Below, in pieces: positions 17,041 to 25,543 of a stretch of 64,000 nucleotides of DNA. Numbering within the stretch: the first letter of the stretch is position 1; each line of letters begins with the position of its first letter. The notes under the pieces were generated by a model, which did not search any database, was not told the origin of the DNA, and saw only the letters and a list, made by a program, of their open reading frames with translations. The DNA is from Leptolyngbya sp. PCC 6406 (lineage in GTDB: Bacteria; Cyanobacteriota; Cyanobacteriia; Phormidesmidales; Phormidesmidaceae). The stretch covers positions 5,232,814 through 5,296,813 of the forward strand of contig NZ_KI913949.1 in assembly GCF_000332095.2 (NCBI RefSeq). The letters run 5' to 3'. The translations under genes were made by a program, and so were the position numbers.

Positions 17041-17549
17041 TCAATGTCATACTTCATCCTGTTCGCGAGGCGAGTTCCAAGAAACTTTCCTCTGTTTCTT
17101 CCGGGCGTTACCCAACATTTTGGGTTGGGTCTGGTGCTCCGAAGGCGTAACGGAGCGTTGTGAAGGATCTCGAACTACGCTGAGAGATCGAGATTCCTCT
17201 CTCCGTTTCACTGCGCTCGGAATGACAGGCGAATTGTCATGTTGTTCGCGAAGCGACTCCGCAGGAGTAATGGAGCGGAGCGGAACCGTAGACGCGAAGC
17301 GGCTTCTCTGGGAGTAACATCTCGGTCTAACAGTCCAGACCAGGATCTCTCCCTGCGCTCGGAATGACAGGCTTCCGTCTGTTTCTTCCGGGCATTACCC
17401 AACATTTTGGGTTAGGTCGGTTGCTCCGAAGGCGTAATGGCACGATAGCGTAGTGCAGCATCTCGACGTAAAGGCTCAAAGCCTAGACTCCACCCTACGG
17501 AAAGCCGCAGAACGCCTACGTTCCGCTTCGCTACTCTCGGAATGACAAA
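17041..17549. repeat. cluster of interspersed repeats in a gene-free region
   Basis: An approximately 75-90-bp unit beginning TCTGTTTCTTCCGGGC and containing TTACCCAACATTTTGGGTT and GCTCCGAAGGCGTAA occurs at 17091-17170 and again at 17378-17465. A shorter module ending CTCGGAATGACA appears three times (about 17198-17230, 17347-17372 and 17523-17549). TGTTCGCGAGGCGA and TGTTCGCGAAGCGA head two segments. No convincing coding region is seen; the open frames are repeat sequence. Confidence 0.75.
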
Positions 17550-17928
17550 TGTGACTTTGGTTCCCAACTTTGGTTCCAAAGAATATTCGATCTAAAAAAT
17601 TATTCCCTAGGTTAGGCCAAAAATACCATTGATACCTGATTAACCCAACAAAAATCAGGGGTGGTTGGCTAAGTGCCCCCAGTGCATATTGATGCATATT
17701 GAACCGAGGGGGTCATCAGGATTTATATCTTGACGGCGAAAAAAGCAAAAATGGAAAACAAGATTAAAAGCTGGTGTGGGTAGAACTGGGCACTGTAGAG
17801 TAAATCCCGTTTACGAAGTTTTGTAAAGCACCTGTCATACCTTACGGATCAGTGGCGCAAACAAGCCTGATGTGATGATCAGGAGGGTTGGCGGCGGGTC
17901 TAGGGGCTGGCCAGGTTTGCCTGAACCC
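17550..17928. other. intergenic region before the pentapeptide gene
   Basis: This stretch is AT-rich and has no gene I can support. It holds two copies of TTTGGTTCC (about 17555-17580), a tandem pair of TGCATATTGA (about 17682-17702), and sequence that probably includes the promoter of the pentapeptide gene. No promoter hexamers stand out. Confidence 0.5.
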
Positions 17929-18462
17929 ATGACGCAGATTGACTTTCAGGAATTGCTCACCCGCTATCGGGCTGGGGAGCGATCCTTTCCGCGACTCACG
18001 CTGCCCGCGATCGATGGCTTTGAATGTGATCTCAGGGGCATTGATCTCACTGATAGCACCCTCGATCAAGCCTATTTGCCCTATAGCAATCTCAGTCAGG
18101 CCATGCTCCAGGGGGTTTCTCTGGTAGCGGCGGAACTAGCGGATGCCAAGCTGTTTGAGGTTAATCTGGCGGGGGCGGATTTGGCGGGGGCCAGCCTGTC
18201 GCGGGCGGACCTGCGCCATAGTTGTTTGCAGGGTGCGAACCTATCGGGGGCAGATTTGTCGGGGGTAAATCTGCGGGGAGCGGATCTGTCGGGAGCAGAC
18301 CTGCGGGGAGCTAAGTTGATTAAGGCTAACTTGGCCCAGGCCCTACTGGCGGGGGCAAATCTGGGGGGGGCGAATCTCTTTCGGTCGGAGGGGGGGGCGT
18401 TGGCGGAGGCAATCTGTGATGCTATGACGGTGTTCCCTAATGGCCATCGCGATCGCCGCTAG
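17929..18462 (+). CDS. pentapeptide-repeat protein
   Basis: From ATG 17929 the protein has 177 residues. After about 30 residues (MTQIDFQELLTRYRAGERSF) the sequence becomes consecutive A(D/N)LxX repeats: DLRGIDL, ANLSGADLSGVNLRGADL and similar, about 20 units to residue 160. Such proteins fold into a right-handed quadrilateral beta helix. The upstream in-frame codons from 17872 do not look like protein and are probably not translated. Pentapeptide proteins are abundant in cyanobacteria; this one has no other domain and no assigned role. Confidence 0.9.
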   Translation: MTQIDFQELLTRYRAGERSFPRLTLPAIDGFECDLRGIDLTDSTLDQAYLPYSNLSQAMLQGVSLVAAELADAKLFEVNLAGADLAGASLSRADLRHSCLQGANLSGADLSGVNLRGADLSGADLRGAKLIKANLAQALLAGANLGGANLFRSEGGALAEAICDAMTVFPNGHRDRR

Positions 18463-18582
18463 GGCGTGTGGACAATTGTCGATGCCTCACTCCGAGGGCT
18501 TCACGGTATGCTAGGCATATTGTGCGGTAGGGGTTTGTCCCTACTTGAACCGCCCCCATTGCCTTCTGCAACCTGAATCCCG

Positions 18583-21417
18583 ATGCCAATGCGGCGTGAT
18601 TTGTCTCCTCGATTTTGCTTCGCCCCCAGTGCAGTGGGGATGGCCCTGTGGTTGATGGGGGGGATAGCGGTGGCTCAAGTTCCCACCGTGCCTACTCTGC
18701 CCTTAGCTCAAGCCGTCACCGTCCAGGAGCGGGCGGAACTGGAGCAGCTCCAGCAGGAGGCCAATCTGGCCTTTAGCCGTGCCACCACCTTAGTGATGGT
18801 GTTGCTGGCGGCGATGGTGCTGCTGCTGGGGGTAGGGGTGACCATGCTCTGGTTTTTGCGGCGATCGGTGGTGCAGGAGGTGGCCACGGTGGTGCGGGGT
18901 CAGCTCAACCAGATGACGGATTTGGAAAATCGCATTCGCACTGCAACCCGAGAGTTGAATAATGTGCTGAAGGATGCGGAGGCGGTGGCTGATGAGATTG
19001 AGGGCCAAGCCGACGGGTTTAAGGACGACCTAGCTGAAAAGCGCCATGCCTTGGGGCGGCTGATGGAGGAGGTGAGTGAGTCTAAGGGCCGCACGTTGAA
19101 GGAGTGGCACACCCAGGTGACCACGCTCCAGGACAAGCTGGATACTCTGGAGACGGACTTTGTGCAGCAGACGGAGGGGCTTCAGCGCCATCTACGGGAG
19201 CGCCTAGAGGAACTGGAAGCCGATAGCACCGACCAGACGACTCAGCTCCTCAAAGCGGTACGGCAGGCGACGGAAGCTCTACAACAACAGATCGGGGAAC
19301 TGGGGGTCCAAGCGGGCAGTGAGCAGAGCCGGATGGTGGGCCAACTCCAGACCTCTGTGGCGGATTTTGCCCAGCATCTCCAGTCTTTGACGGATTCGGT
19401 GGGGGAAAGCCGCGATCGCACTTTAGCCGACCTAGCCACCCTGCGAGAGGACTTTGGCCCCCAGTTCGACCATCTGCGGGAAAACCTAGAGGCCCAACTG
19501 GAGCAGCACCAACAGCGCGTGTTAGATGCCATGGAGGATCGCAAGGCATCCCTGGCTAAATCCCTGGACGAAGCCCAGGCCAGCGCCCTGGGGCATCGAG
19601 ATTTGGCCCTGCAAACCATCCAGCGATCCACCCAGGACTTCGAGGCCGGGTTTACCCAAGCCCAGGCGGACGTGGTTACGCAAAAGACGGCGATTCTTTC
19701 CCAACTCCAAGCCACCCTCACGGACTTTCTCAGCCAGTTTGACGGCTATCGGGGAGATTTAGAGGATCGAAAGGCGGAGATTTTGGCGGATCTGCATCGC
19801 CGTGCCGATGACTTTTTGGCCCAGTTTGACCAGCTCCAGGACACCGTAGACCAACGCCAGGGGGAATCCCTTGCCGATCTCCAGGGCAAGGCGGCAGCGT
19901 TTCAGGGACAACTGGCCCAGATGGCAACGGAGGTGGAGGGGCAAAAAGCAGCACTATGGGAGGATCTCCAGCGCAGTGCCAGTGAATTTTCTGAAGCAGT
20001 GCAGGCGATGCAGGGGGATAGCCGCGATCGCGCCCAGCAGACCCTCGACAGCCTGGACCGTCTGGAGGCCGAATTGAGCCAGCAGCTCAACGAAGTGCGG
20101 GATGTCGTCTTTGGCCGCCGCGATCGCGTTTTGGAAAAACTGGAGGGCTTCGACGCCCGCCTCACCGACCACCTCACCACCCTAGAGGGCGACGCGACAG
20201 AGCGCCAGCAGCGCGCCCGCCAACGCCTAGAGCAGATCGAAACCGACTTCTCCAGCCAGCTCACCCAACTTCAGCAAGACATTGCCGCCGGACGCAACGA
20301 CGCCCTGGCGGATCTAGAGCAGGTCAAGCGCACCGTTCAGGACCGCATCAACAATCTGCAAGCGGAGGCCCAGGGGGAAAAGGACGCCATCATGCGGCGA
20401 CTGGGGGAAATTGCCCCCCAATACCTGGCCGATTCCTTCATTGCGGAAACGGACCAACGCCTCGGGGAACTGACGGCACTGCTAGAGCGCTTGCAGGACA
20501 ACCGCCCCACCCTCTTCCTCTCGGCGGAAGAACGCATCGACTCTGCGAATAAATTACTGGCGGAGTCCCGCTATGACGAGGCGGTGGAGGAGTACCAGCA
20601 AGCCCTGGAAATTCAGCCCAATAACTCGGAAGCATGGCTGAATCTGGCCCAAGCGCTAATCGCCCTACGCCGCCAGGAGGATGCCCTCACGGCGCTGGAT
20701 CAGGTTCTCACCCTCACCCCAGACCTCACCGCCGCCCACTACCAGCGGGGGCAGGTGCTGCGGGATCTCAAGCGCTATGACGAAGCCCTCGTCGCCTTTG
20801 ATCGAGTACTAGAACTGGCCCCCGAAGATCCCAAGGGTTGGCTCAACCGGGGTATGGTGCTGGGGCGGCTGCGGCAACGCCAAGATGCGATCGCGGCCTT
20901 TGACAAAGCCCTCACCCTCAAGCCCGACTACCAAGAAGCCTGGGTTAATCGCGGCGTCTCCTTCGGGATCTTGCAGCAGCACGAAGCCGCCTTTGACTCT
21001 TTTGACAAGGCGGTGGAGATCCAGGCCAATGATGCCGTGGCGTGGCTCAATCGCGGCTTGGCAGCCCTGGAACTAGAGCGCTACGAAGAGGCGCTCACCT
21101 CCTTTGATCAGGCCACCCGTTTCAACCCCGAGTCCGCCAAAGCCTGGGACAATCGGGGCTACGTGCTCATGAAACTGGGTCGAGATGCCGACGCCCTCAA
21201 GAGCTTTGACAAAGCCCTAGAGGTGGATGCCAGCTACGCCCAAGCCGCCTACAACAAGGCAATGTGCTATGCTCTCCAGCGGGAATTTGACCTCGCTTTA
21301 GAAGCCCTGCAATTGGCGGTGCGGCTCAACCCTGACCTACGGTCAGAGGCCCAGGCAGAGCAAGCCTTCGACAATCTATGGAATGATGACTGGTTCCGAG
21401 AACTAGTGGGGCGATAG
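18583..21417 (+). CDS. membrane-anchored coiled-coil protein with C-terminal TPR array
   Basis: The protein has 944 residues. An N-terminal hydrophobic segment ending GGIAVAQ (about 18-33) looks like a signal peptide, and a strong membrane helix with AMVLLLGVGVTMLWFLRRS lies near residues 66-88. About 550 residues of charged, heptad-rich coiled coil follow, rich in Gln/Asp/Leu. From about residue 650 there are 7-8 tetratricopeptide repeats (AWLNLAQAL, GWLNRGMVL, AWVNRGVSF, AWLNRGLAAL, AWDNRGYVLM). The layout suggests a long scaffold tethered at a membrane that presents TPRs for protein binding. mscS follows after 35 bp and may be co-transcribed. Confidence 0.82.
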   Translation: MPMRRDLSPRFCFAPSAVGMALWLMGGIAVAQVPTVPTLPLAQAVTVQERAELEQLQQEANLAFSRATTLVMVLLAAMVLLLGVGVTMLWFLRRSVVQEVATVVRGQLNQMTDLENRIRTATRELNNVLKDAEAVADEIEGQADGFKDDLAEKRHALGRLMEEVSESKGRTLKEWHTQVTTLQDKLDTLETDFVQQTEGLQRHLRERLEELEADSTDQTTQLLKAVRQATEALQQQIGELGVQAGSEQSRMVGQLQTSVADFAQHLQSLTDSVGESRDRTLADLATLREDFGPQFDHLRENLEAQLEQHQQRVLDAMEDRKASLAKSLDEAQASALGHRDLALQTIQRSTQDFEAGFTQAQADVVTQKTAILSQLQATLTDFLSQFDGYRGDLEDRKAEILADLHRRADDFLAQFDQLQDTVDQRQGESLADLQGKAAAFQGQLAQMATEVEGQKAALWEDLQRSASEFSEAVQAMQGDSRDRAQQTLDSLDRLEAELSQQLNEVRDVVFGRRDRVLEKLEGFDARLTDHLTTLEGDATERQQRARQRLEQIETDFSSQLTQLQQDIAAGRNDALADLEQVKRTVQDRINNLQAEAQGEKDAIMRRLGEIAPQYLADSFIAETDQRLGELTALLERLQDNRPTLFLSAEERIDSANKLLAESRYDEAVEEYQQALEIQPNNSEAWLNLAQALIALRRQEDALTALDQVLTLTPDLTAAHYQRGQVLRDLKRYDEALVAFDRVLELAPEDPKGWLNRGMVLGRLRQRQDAIAAFDKALTLKPDYQEAWVNRGVSFGILQQHEAAFDSFDKAVEIQANDAVAWLNRGLAALELERYEEALTSFDQATRFNPESAKAWDNRGYVLMKLGRDADALKSFDKALEVDASYAQAAYNKAMCYALQREFDLALEALQLAVRLNPDLRSEAQAEQAFDNLWNDDWFRELVGR

Positions 21418-21452
21418 GTTCCAATTCCCGGTACTCCCCCTGCGATTCCCCC

Positions 21453-22286
21453 ATGGAAACCCCGTCCATCCAAGACCTCGGTAACATCGCTATCGTCGCC
21501 CAAGACCTGATCACCCGGTTCAGCCTCGGGGTGCTAGCTGCGATCGCAATTATCGCCATCGGCAACTGGCTGGCCAAACTCGGGCGGCAGTTTGTGCGTC
21601 GCCTTGCCAGCAAGGCCAACCTCGATCCCACCCTGACTAACTTTATTAATGCCCTGATTTACTACGGTGTCCTAGGCTTCGCCGTGATCGCCGCCCTGAA
21701 TCGCCTCGGCGTCCAAACCGCCTCCCTAATCGCCCTGCTAGGGGCAGCGGGCTTAGCGGTGGGCTTAGCCCTCCAGGGCTCCCTGGCCAACTTTGCCGCC
21801 GGGGTGCTACTGCTAATCTTCCGTCGATTCCAGGTCGGGGACTTGATTGAAGGAGCCGATGTTTTTGGCCATGTGGAAGAGATCAGCCTCTTCACCACCG
21901 CCGTCGTCACCGTCGATAACAAAACTGTGGTGATTCCCAACGCCAAGCTCACCAGCGAAAACATCACCAACTACAGCAGCAAGGGCAAAATCCGCGCCGA
22001 TATGGTGGTGGGGGTTGCCTACGAAACCGACATTGACCATGTCCGCCGAGTCACCCTAGAAACCATGGCTGCCGATGATCGCATCCTTCGCAGCCCTGCC
22101 CCCTCCGTCGTACTGACGGAGCTAGCAGACAGCAGCCTCAACTTCAGTGTCCGGCCCTGGGTCAAACCCGAAGACTACATCCCCGTCAAGAACAGTCTCT
22201 ACGAAGTCCTGAAAAAACGCTTTGACCAAGAGGGCATTACAATTCCCTTTCCCCAGCGCGACGTGCACCTATTCCAAGCCAATTGA
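21453..22286 (+). CDS. small-conductance mechanosensitive channel, MscS family
   Basis: The protein has 277 residues with the compact MscS architecture. Three N-terminal membrane helices end in the pore helix rich in Gly/Ala (LLGAAGLAVGLALQGSLANFAAGVLLL, residues about 91-117, in two pieces). The beta domain follows (FQVGDLIEGADVFGHVEEI, VIPNAKLTSENITNYS), then the alpha/beta vestibule. It would release solutes on hypo-osmotic shock. The size matches E. coli MscS (286 residues). It follows the coiled-coil/TPR gene on the same strand. Confidence 0.95.
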   Translation: METPSIQDLGNIAIVAQDLITRFSLGVLAAIAIIAIGNWLAKLGRQFVRRLASKANLDPTLTNFINALIYYGVLGFAVIAALNRLGVQTASLIALLGAAGLAVGLALQGSLANFAAGVLLLIFRRFQVGDLIEGADVFGHVEEISLFTTAVVTVDNKTVVIPNAKLTSENITNYSSKGKIRADMVVGVAYETDIDHVRRVTLETMAADDRILRSPAPSVVLTELADSSLNFSVRPWVKPEDYIPVKNSLYEVLKKRFDQEGITIPFPQRDVHLFQAN

Positions 22287-22311
22287 TTACGTCTTCGCTG
22301 GGAGTGCCTAA

Positions 22312-22494
22312 CACGACTTGGAAGGTTACGGAGAATCGAGCCCGTTGACCGCTGGCTGAGCGGAGTCGAAGCCAGCCACACCACCGGGTTCTGGCCGTTC
22401 CCTTCGACTCCGCTCAGGGAACTGGATGTTTGTATAGAGACAACAACGTAGCAAGCTTTTCAGCTTGTTTCAAGACATAACCTTCCAAGTCGTG
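22312..22494. mobile_element. MITE-like element, family C, with 7-bp target duplication
   Basis: This 183-bp element has 17-bp terminal inverted repeats (CACGACTTGGAAGGTTA and its complement). It is flanked on both sides by TGCCTAA (22305-22311 and 22495-22501), a convincing target-site duplication. An internal pair of complementary segments (GCTGAGCGGAGTCGAAG near 22353 and CTTCGACTCCGCTCAG near 22402) forms a second hairpin. No coding region is present. Confidence 0.88.
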
Positions 22495-22523
22495 TGCCTA
22501 ACCTGCATTATTCATCACGAAAT

Positions 22524-22548
22524 GGGCGAGTCCCTAAGGGACTCGCCC
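22524..22548. repeat. 25-bp palindrome downstream of mscS
   Basis: Eleven-base arms GGGCGAGTCCC and GGGACTCGCCC flank TAA. There is no T-run, so it is not a canonical terminator. The remaining DNA to 22829 (about 280 bp) has no gene I can support; it contains GGTCCCCTCTCCCCGTGG-type repeat sequence at 22742-22780. Confidence 0.7.
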
Positions 22549-22829
22549 GGAATCTAGAACCGTTTGTGCCGTGATACACCCGACATAGATTCCCGTTTAT
22601 GACCTTCGGTCACACTGAGTACAACACACTCGCCAAGCGAAGGCAGAACACGGGAATGACCGCGATAGGGATACCATCGCCACACACCCTAGTACCGCAG
22701 GGGGTAAATCAGCCCACTATTGTCGCACCAGCCCAACATTTTCCGGTCCCCTCTCCCCGTGGAAAAGGGCTAGGGTGAGGGGCCGAGTGTGCCCCGATGG
22801 AACGGCTAGGGTATTTACACCGCCCAGTA

Positions 22830-24629
22830 CTAGGCGGACCGCCGCTGCCGTAACCCCAAAGCCCCCAGGGCCACAAGACCCAGCAGGGCCGTGGGTTCGG
22901 GGACCGTCTCGGTTTCGCTGCGGGTGGTAGCAAAAATGCGATCGCTACCACCAGCAGGATACCGAGCCGCCGTAATCGTGCCCCCAAGTTCCTGCTGAAT
23001 ATAGTTAGCGAGGGATTGCTGATTGGTCACCCCCAAGTTGGTAAAGGGTACCCCACCAAAGGGATAGCTGTCTCCCCCCCGCGCTAGGAAGTCAATAGTG
23101 GCGATGGAAATCGTCGGCGCACCAGGTAGCACCTGACCATTGCTAATGATCTGGGTGCCATCATCCAGAGTCACATCCACCACCCGTTGACCAGGTTCAG
23201 CAGTAAGGTCAATGCCAAACTGGAAACCGGCAATCTGGGCAAATCGCCCGTCCACAAATTCCACCCTCACGACTGCATTTTCCAGCAGCGCCTTCAGCTT
23301 GTTACCATCAATCCCCGGCACCACGGAGACAAAGTTACCAAAGGGCAAGGCATCAAAGCTGTTCAGTTCTGTGATATTCCCCGGCGACAGCACAGAATCA
23401 TTACGAATGCCTCCCCCATTGTGCAAGGCAATTACCGGAGCCTCAATGCCAAATTCCCCGGCCTTTTGCTGACCCGTCCACAGCAGCGAGTCGGCAATCA
23501 GGTTGCCAAAATTGGTCTCCGTCGTGCGGACTTGACTCCGAACTCCGTTCAACCCCACTTCACTCTGACCAATGACATTTTGGGCCAGAGCCTGCTGCGA
23601 AGCTTGCACCGGAGCCACCGCATTGGCCAGAATATCCGGGTCAGGGGTCGTATTGGCATCCCCCGCCAGAACCCGCACCGGGTTGCCGTTGAAGCTGGTC
23701 AGAAGACCGTTGTCATCAAACTCCACCTCCAGCCGACCCACATAGCGGTACTCGCCAGTGGTGGTGACCACAGGCACCTGGACACCATCAGCATTGGTAG
23801 CCAGCAACGGGTAGGGGCCAAAGGGGGTGCTTCCTTGATCACTGGGTAGGGTAGTAGCGATGTCGTTAGTCAACAACTCACTCCCCCCGCCAGCGATCAC
23901 CAAATCCACCCCTCGCAGTTGGCTCACCAGGGAAATTTCTTCGTTGATGGACTGGAGGTGGCTGGCCAGGATAATCTTGTTGACCCCTTGGGCTTCCAGC
24001 GCATCAATCTCAGCCTGGACAGCAGCTAGCACCTCATTAACCACCACATTCCGGGGACTGGAAACAGTGGACAGCAGTGTAGTGGTGGCTCCCACAATAC
24101 CCAGGCGCTCACCATCTTTTTCGATAATGGTACTTTTGGCGATTCGGCCCGTATTCACGAGCGCCTGAAGCTGAGCTTCTCCAGAAAAATCTAGGTTGGC
24201 ACTCAGGTAAGGTACCGTGGGATCAACGGCATTGATGAAATCCGCCAGCACATTGGGGCCAAAGTCAAAGTCGTGGTTGCCCAGAACGATGGCATCGTAG
24301 CCAATGGCATTCAGCACTAGGGCATCGTAGAAAATGCCGTCCTGAAGACTGGCATTAAAGGCCGTCCCCGCCAAAAAGTTATCCCCAGAGGAAATAGTGA
24401 CGGGGATGCGTCCGCCATCGCGGGCCTCCTGCTGCAAGCTATTGATCAAGGTCACGAAGGAGGCCGCGCCCCCTTCACCAGAGGCGGACGGCGTGAGCTT
24501 AGACTCCCCATCGTTGTTATGGAAGATGGTGAAGGAGGCGGCCTGCACGGGGGCCATCAGTTGGGTGCCGAGGAGCCCTAAACTGGCGGCAACCAAAGCA
24601 ACCCGCTTGAGAGGCTGGTAAATGAACAT
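22830..24629 (-). CDS. 5'-nucleotidase/metallophosphatase-family protein with PEP-CTERM sorting signal
   Basis: The protein has 599 residues. A signal peptide (about 1-30, ending VQAA) precedes a calcineurin-like phosphatase domain (about 32-300, with GNHDFDFG and ILASHLQS) and a 5'-nucleotidase C-terminal domain (about 345-545, with NGGGIRND, FGNFVSVV and GGDSYPFG). The last 25 residues are a PEP-CTERM tail: VPEPTALLGL, a hydrophobic helix and RQRR. Several usual metal ligands differ: the first motif reads NNDGES instead of NDxHG, and the usual GGHxH is GGGSE. It is probably exported and anchored for phosphate scavenging. A possible Pho box lies upstream and the pst operon is 4 kb away. Confidence 0.88.
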   Translation of the reverse strand: MFIYQPLKRVALVAASLGLLGTQLMAPVQAASFTIFHNNDGESKLTPSASGEGGAASFVTLINSLQQEARDGGRIPVTISSGDNFLAGTAFNASLQDGIFYDALVLNAIGYDAIVLGNHDFDFGPNVLADFINAVDPTVPYLSANLDFSGEAQLQALVNTGRIAKSTIIEKDGERLGIVGATTTLLSTVSSPRNVVVNEVLAAVQAEIDALEAQGVNKIILASHLQSINEEISLVSQLRGVDLVIAGGGSELLTNDIATTLPSDQGSTPFGPYPLLATNADGVQVPVVTTTGEYRYVGRLEVEFDDNGLLTSFNGNPVRVLAGDANTTPDPDILANAVAPVQASQQALAQNVIGQSEVGLNGVRSQVRTTETNFGNLIADSLLWTGQQKAGEFGIEAPVIALHNGGGIRNDSVLSPGNITELNSFDALPFGNFVSVVPGIDGNKLKALLENAVVRVEFVDGRFAQIAGFQFGIDLTAEPGQRVVDVTLDDGTQIISNGQVLPGAPTISIATIDFLARGGDSYPFGGVPFTNLGVTNQQSLANYIQQELGGTITAARYPAGGSDRIFATTRSETETVPEPTALLGLVALGALGLRQRRSA

Positions 24630-24745
24630 GGACTACAGTTCTCCCTATCAGTAATGACTTCTCCGGTTCATAGGGAATTCCCATGACCGTGATGTTACGT
24701 ACTGATAAGCACTGTAGCGGGGCCACATTAAGCTTCTTCGCACTT

Positions 24746-24785
24746 AAGTTAATAGAAGCCCTCAGTGTATTAACGGAGCCTTAAG
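24746..24785 (-). promoter_or_regulatory. possible Pho box upstream of the 5'-nucleotidase gene
   Basis: On the minus strand CTTAAGGC (24785-24778) and GTTAATAC (24774-24767) are spaced 11 bp apart, as in cyanobacterial Pho boxes (8-bp units separated by 3 bp). ATTAACTT (24753-24746) lies 21 bp further on, one base short of the expected 22. The site is about 120-155 bp before the start codon. The core TTAA matches but the flanks are imperfect. Confidence 0.42.
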
Positions 24786-24842
24786 ATCCAAGATTTTTGT
24801 AAGTCCCGAGAATTCGGCTAATACTGGGCTGATGACGGGATG

Positions 24843-25217
24843 TTATTTAATTGCGCGTTCCTCACTGGTCACGAGATGACATAGGCACTGGGCAATATCT
24901 GCCTGGGTTGCTTCTGACATGCTGCCTAACTCTCGCAGAATCAGGGAAGTACGAGCCGTCATTAAATAATGCAGACGTAGTGTGGAAGTCTTTCGTAATC
25001 CACTGCTGACAAAGTCAGGATGGGCTTGATCCAAGATTATATCTGTAGGAAGAATGTCTGTAGGAAGACGACTGGTAATAAATGCCAGCAGTATATGCTC
25101 ATAAGTTCCGATCGGATTAGTCAGGCAAACAGCAGGTCTGACCTTTGTCATCGAGAGATCGTCGAAGGGAAACGGTATTAAGACGACCTTACCTTTAGTT
25201 TTGGAATGGTTTGCCAT
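24843..25217 (-). CDS. MazF/PemK-type toxin (mRNA interferase family)
   Basis: The protein has 124 residues with the CcdB/MazF-like pattern: GKVVLIPFPFDDLSMTKVRPAVCL (N-terminal barrel strands, split by a loop), the ITSR segment, then SGLRKTSTLRLHYLMT and the ILRELGSMS ending. These toxins cleave mRNA or contact ribosomes. Its ATG overlaps the upstream antitoxin-like gene by 23 bp, typical of type II modules with translational coupling. Unlike the mazF at 3231, this one appears full-length. Confidence 0.85.
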   Translation of the reverse strand: MANHSKTKGKVVLIPFPFDDLSMTKVRPAVCLTNPIGTYEHILLAFITSRLPTDILPTDIILDQAHPDFVSSGLRKTSTLRLHYLMTARTSLILRELGSMSEATQADIAQCLCHLVTSEERAIK

Positions 25218-25437
25218 CGTTGACAGTATAGATATCTTCTTCAGGATCTTTGAGGAAATCGAAGGCAGGGTTTTCGACTGCGGCTTTTAACCACTGGGCA
25301 TCACCAATGTCCTCCGGTTCCTCCACTAGGATCAGAACCTTTACTTGAGCATTGCGCAGGGATAGGTCTAGCTGAAATTCGGATAATGCTAGATGGCCAT
25401 CGGCGGTGACTGTTGCAGGTATCTCGTAAGCTCGCAT
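25195..25437 (-). CDS. putative antitoxin partner of the MazF/PemK-type toxin
   Basis: The protein has 80 residues. The N-terminal half (YEIPATVTADGHLALSE) resembles the small beta-strand region of cyanobacterial antitoxins of unassigned family. The C-terminal half is acidic (EEPEDIGDAQWLKAAVENPAFDFLKDPEED, in pieces), as expected for a toxin-binding tail. It precedes and overlaps the toxin gene by 23 bp. Function is assigned by position, size and composition. Confidence 0.75.
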   Translation of the reverse strand: MRAYEIPATVTADGHLALSEFQLDLSLRNAQVKVLILVEEPEDIGDAQWLKAAVENPAFDFLKDPEEDIYTVNDGKPFQN

Positions 25438-25543
25438 AGGCTAAGGGGCGATAGGTGTTATGGATTCAGCGTAGCTTAAGCCTTGCCCCTATTGGAATCT
25501 GATGGACAAGGAAAGGTGCCGCAGGCAATGAGGTTTGGGAATC

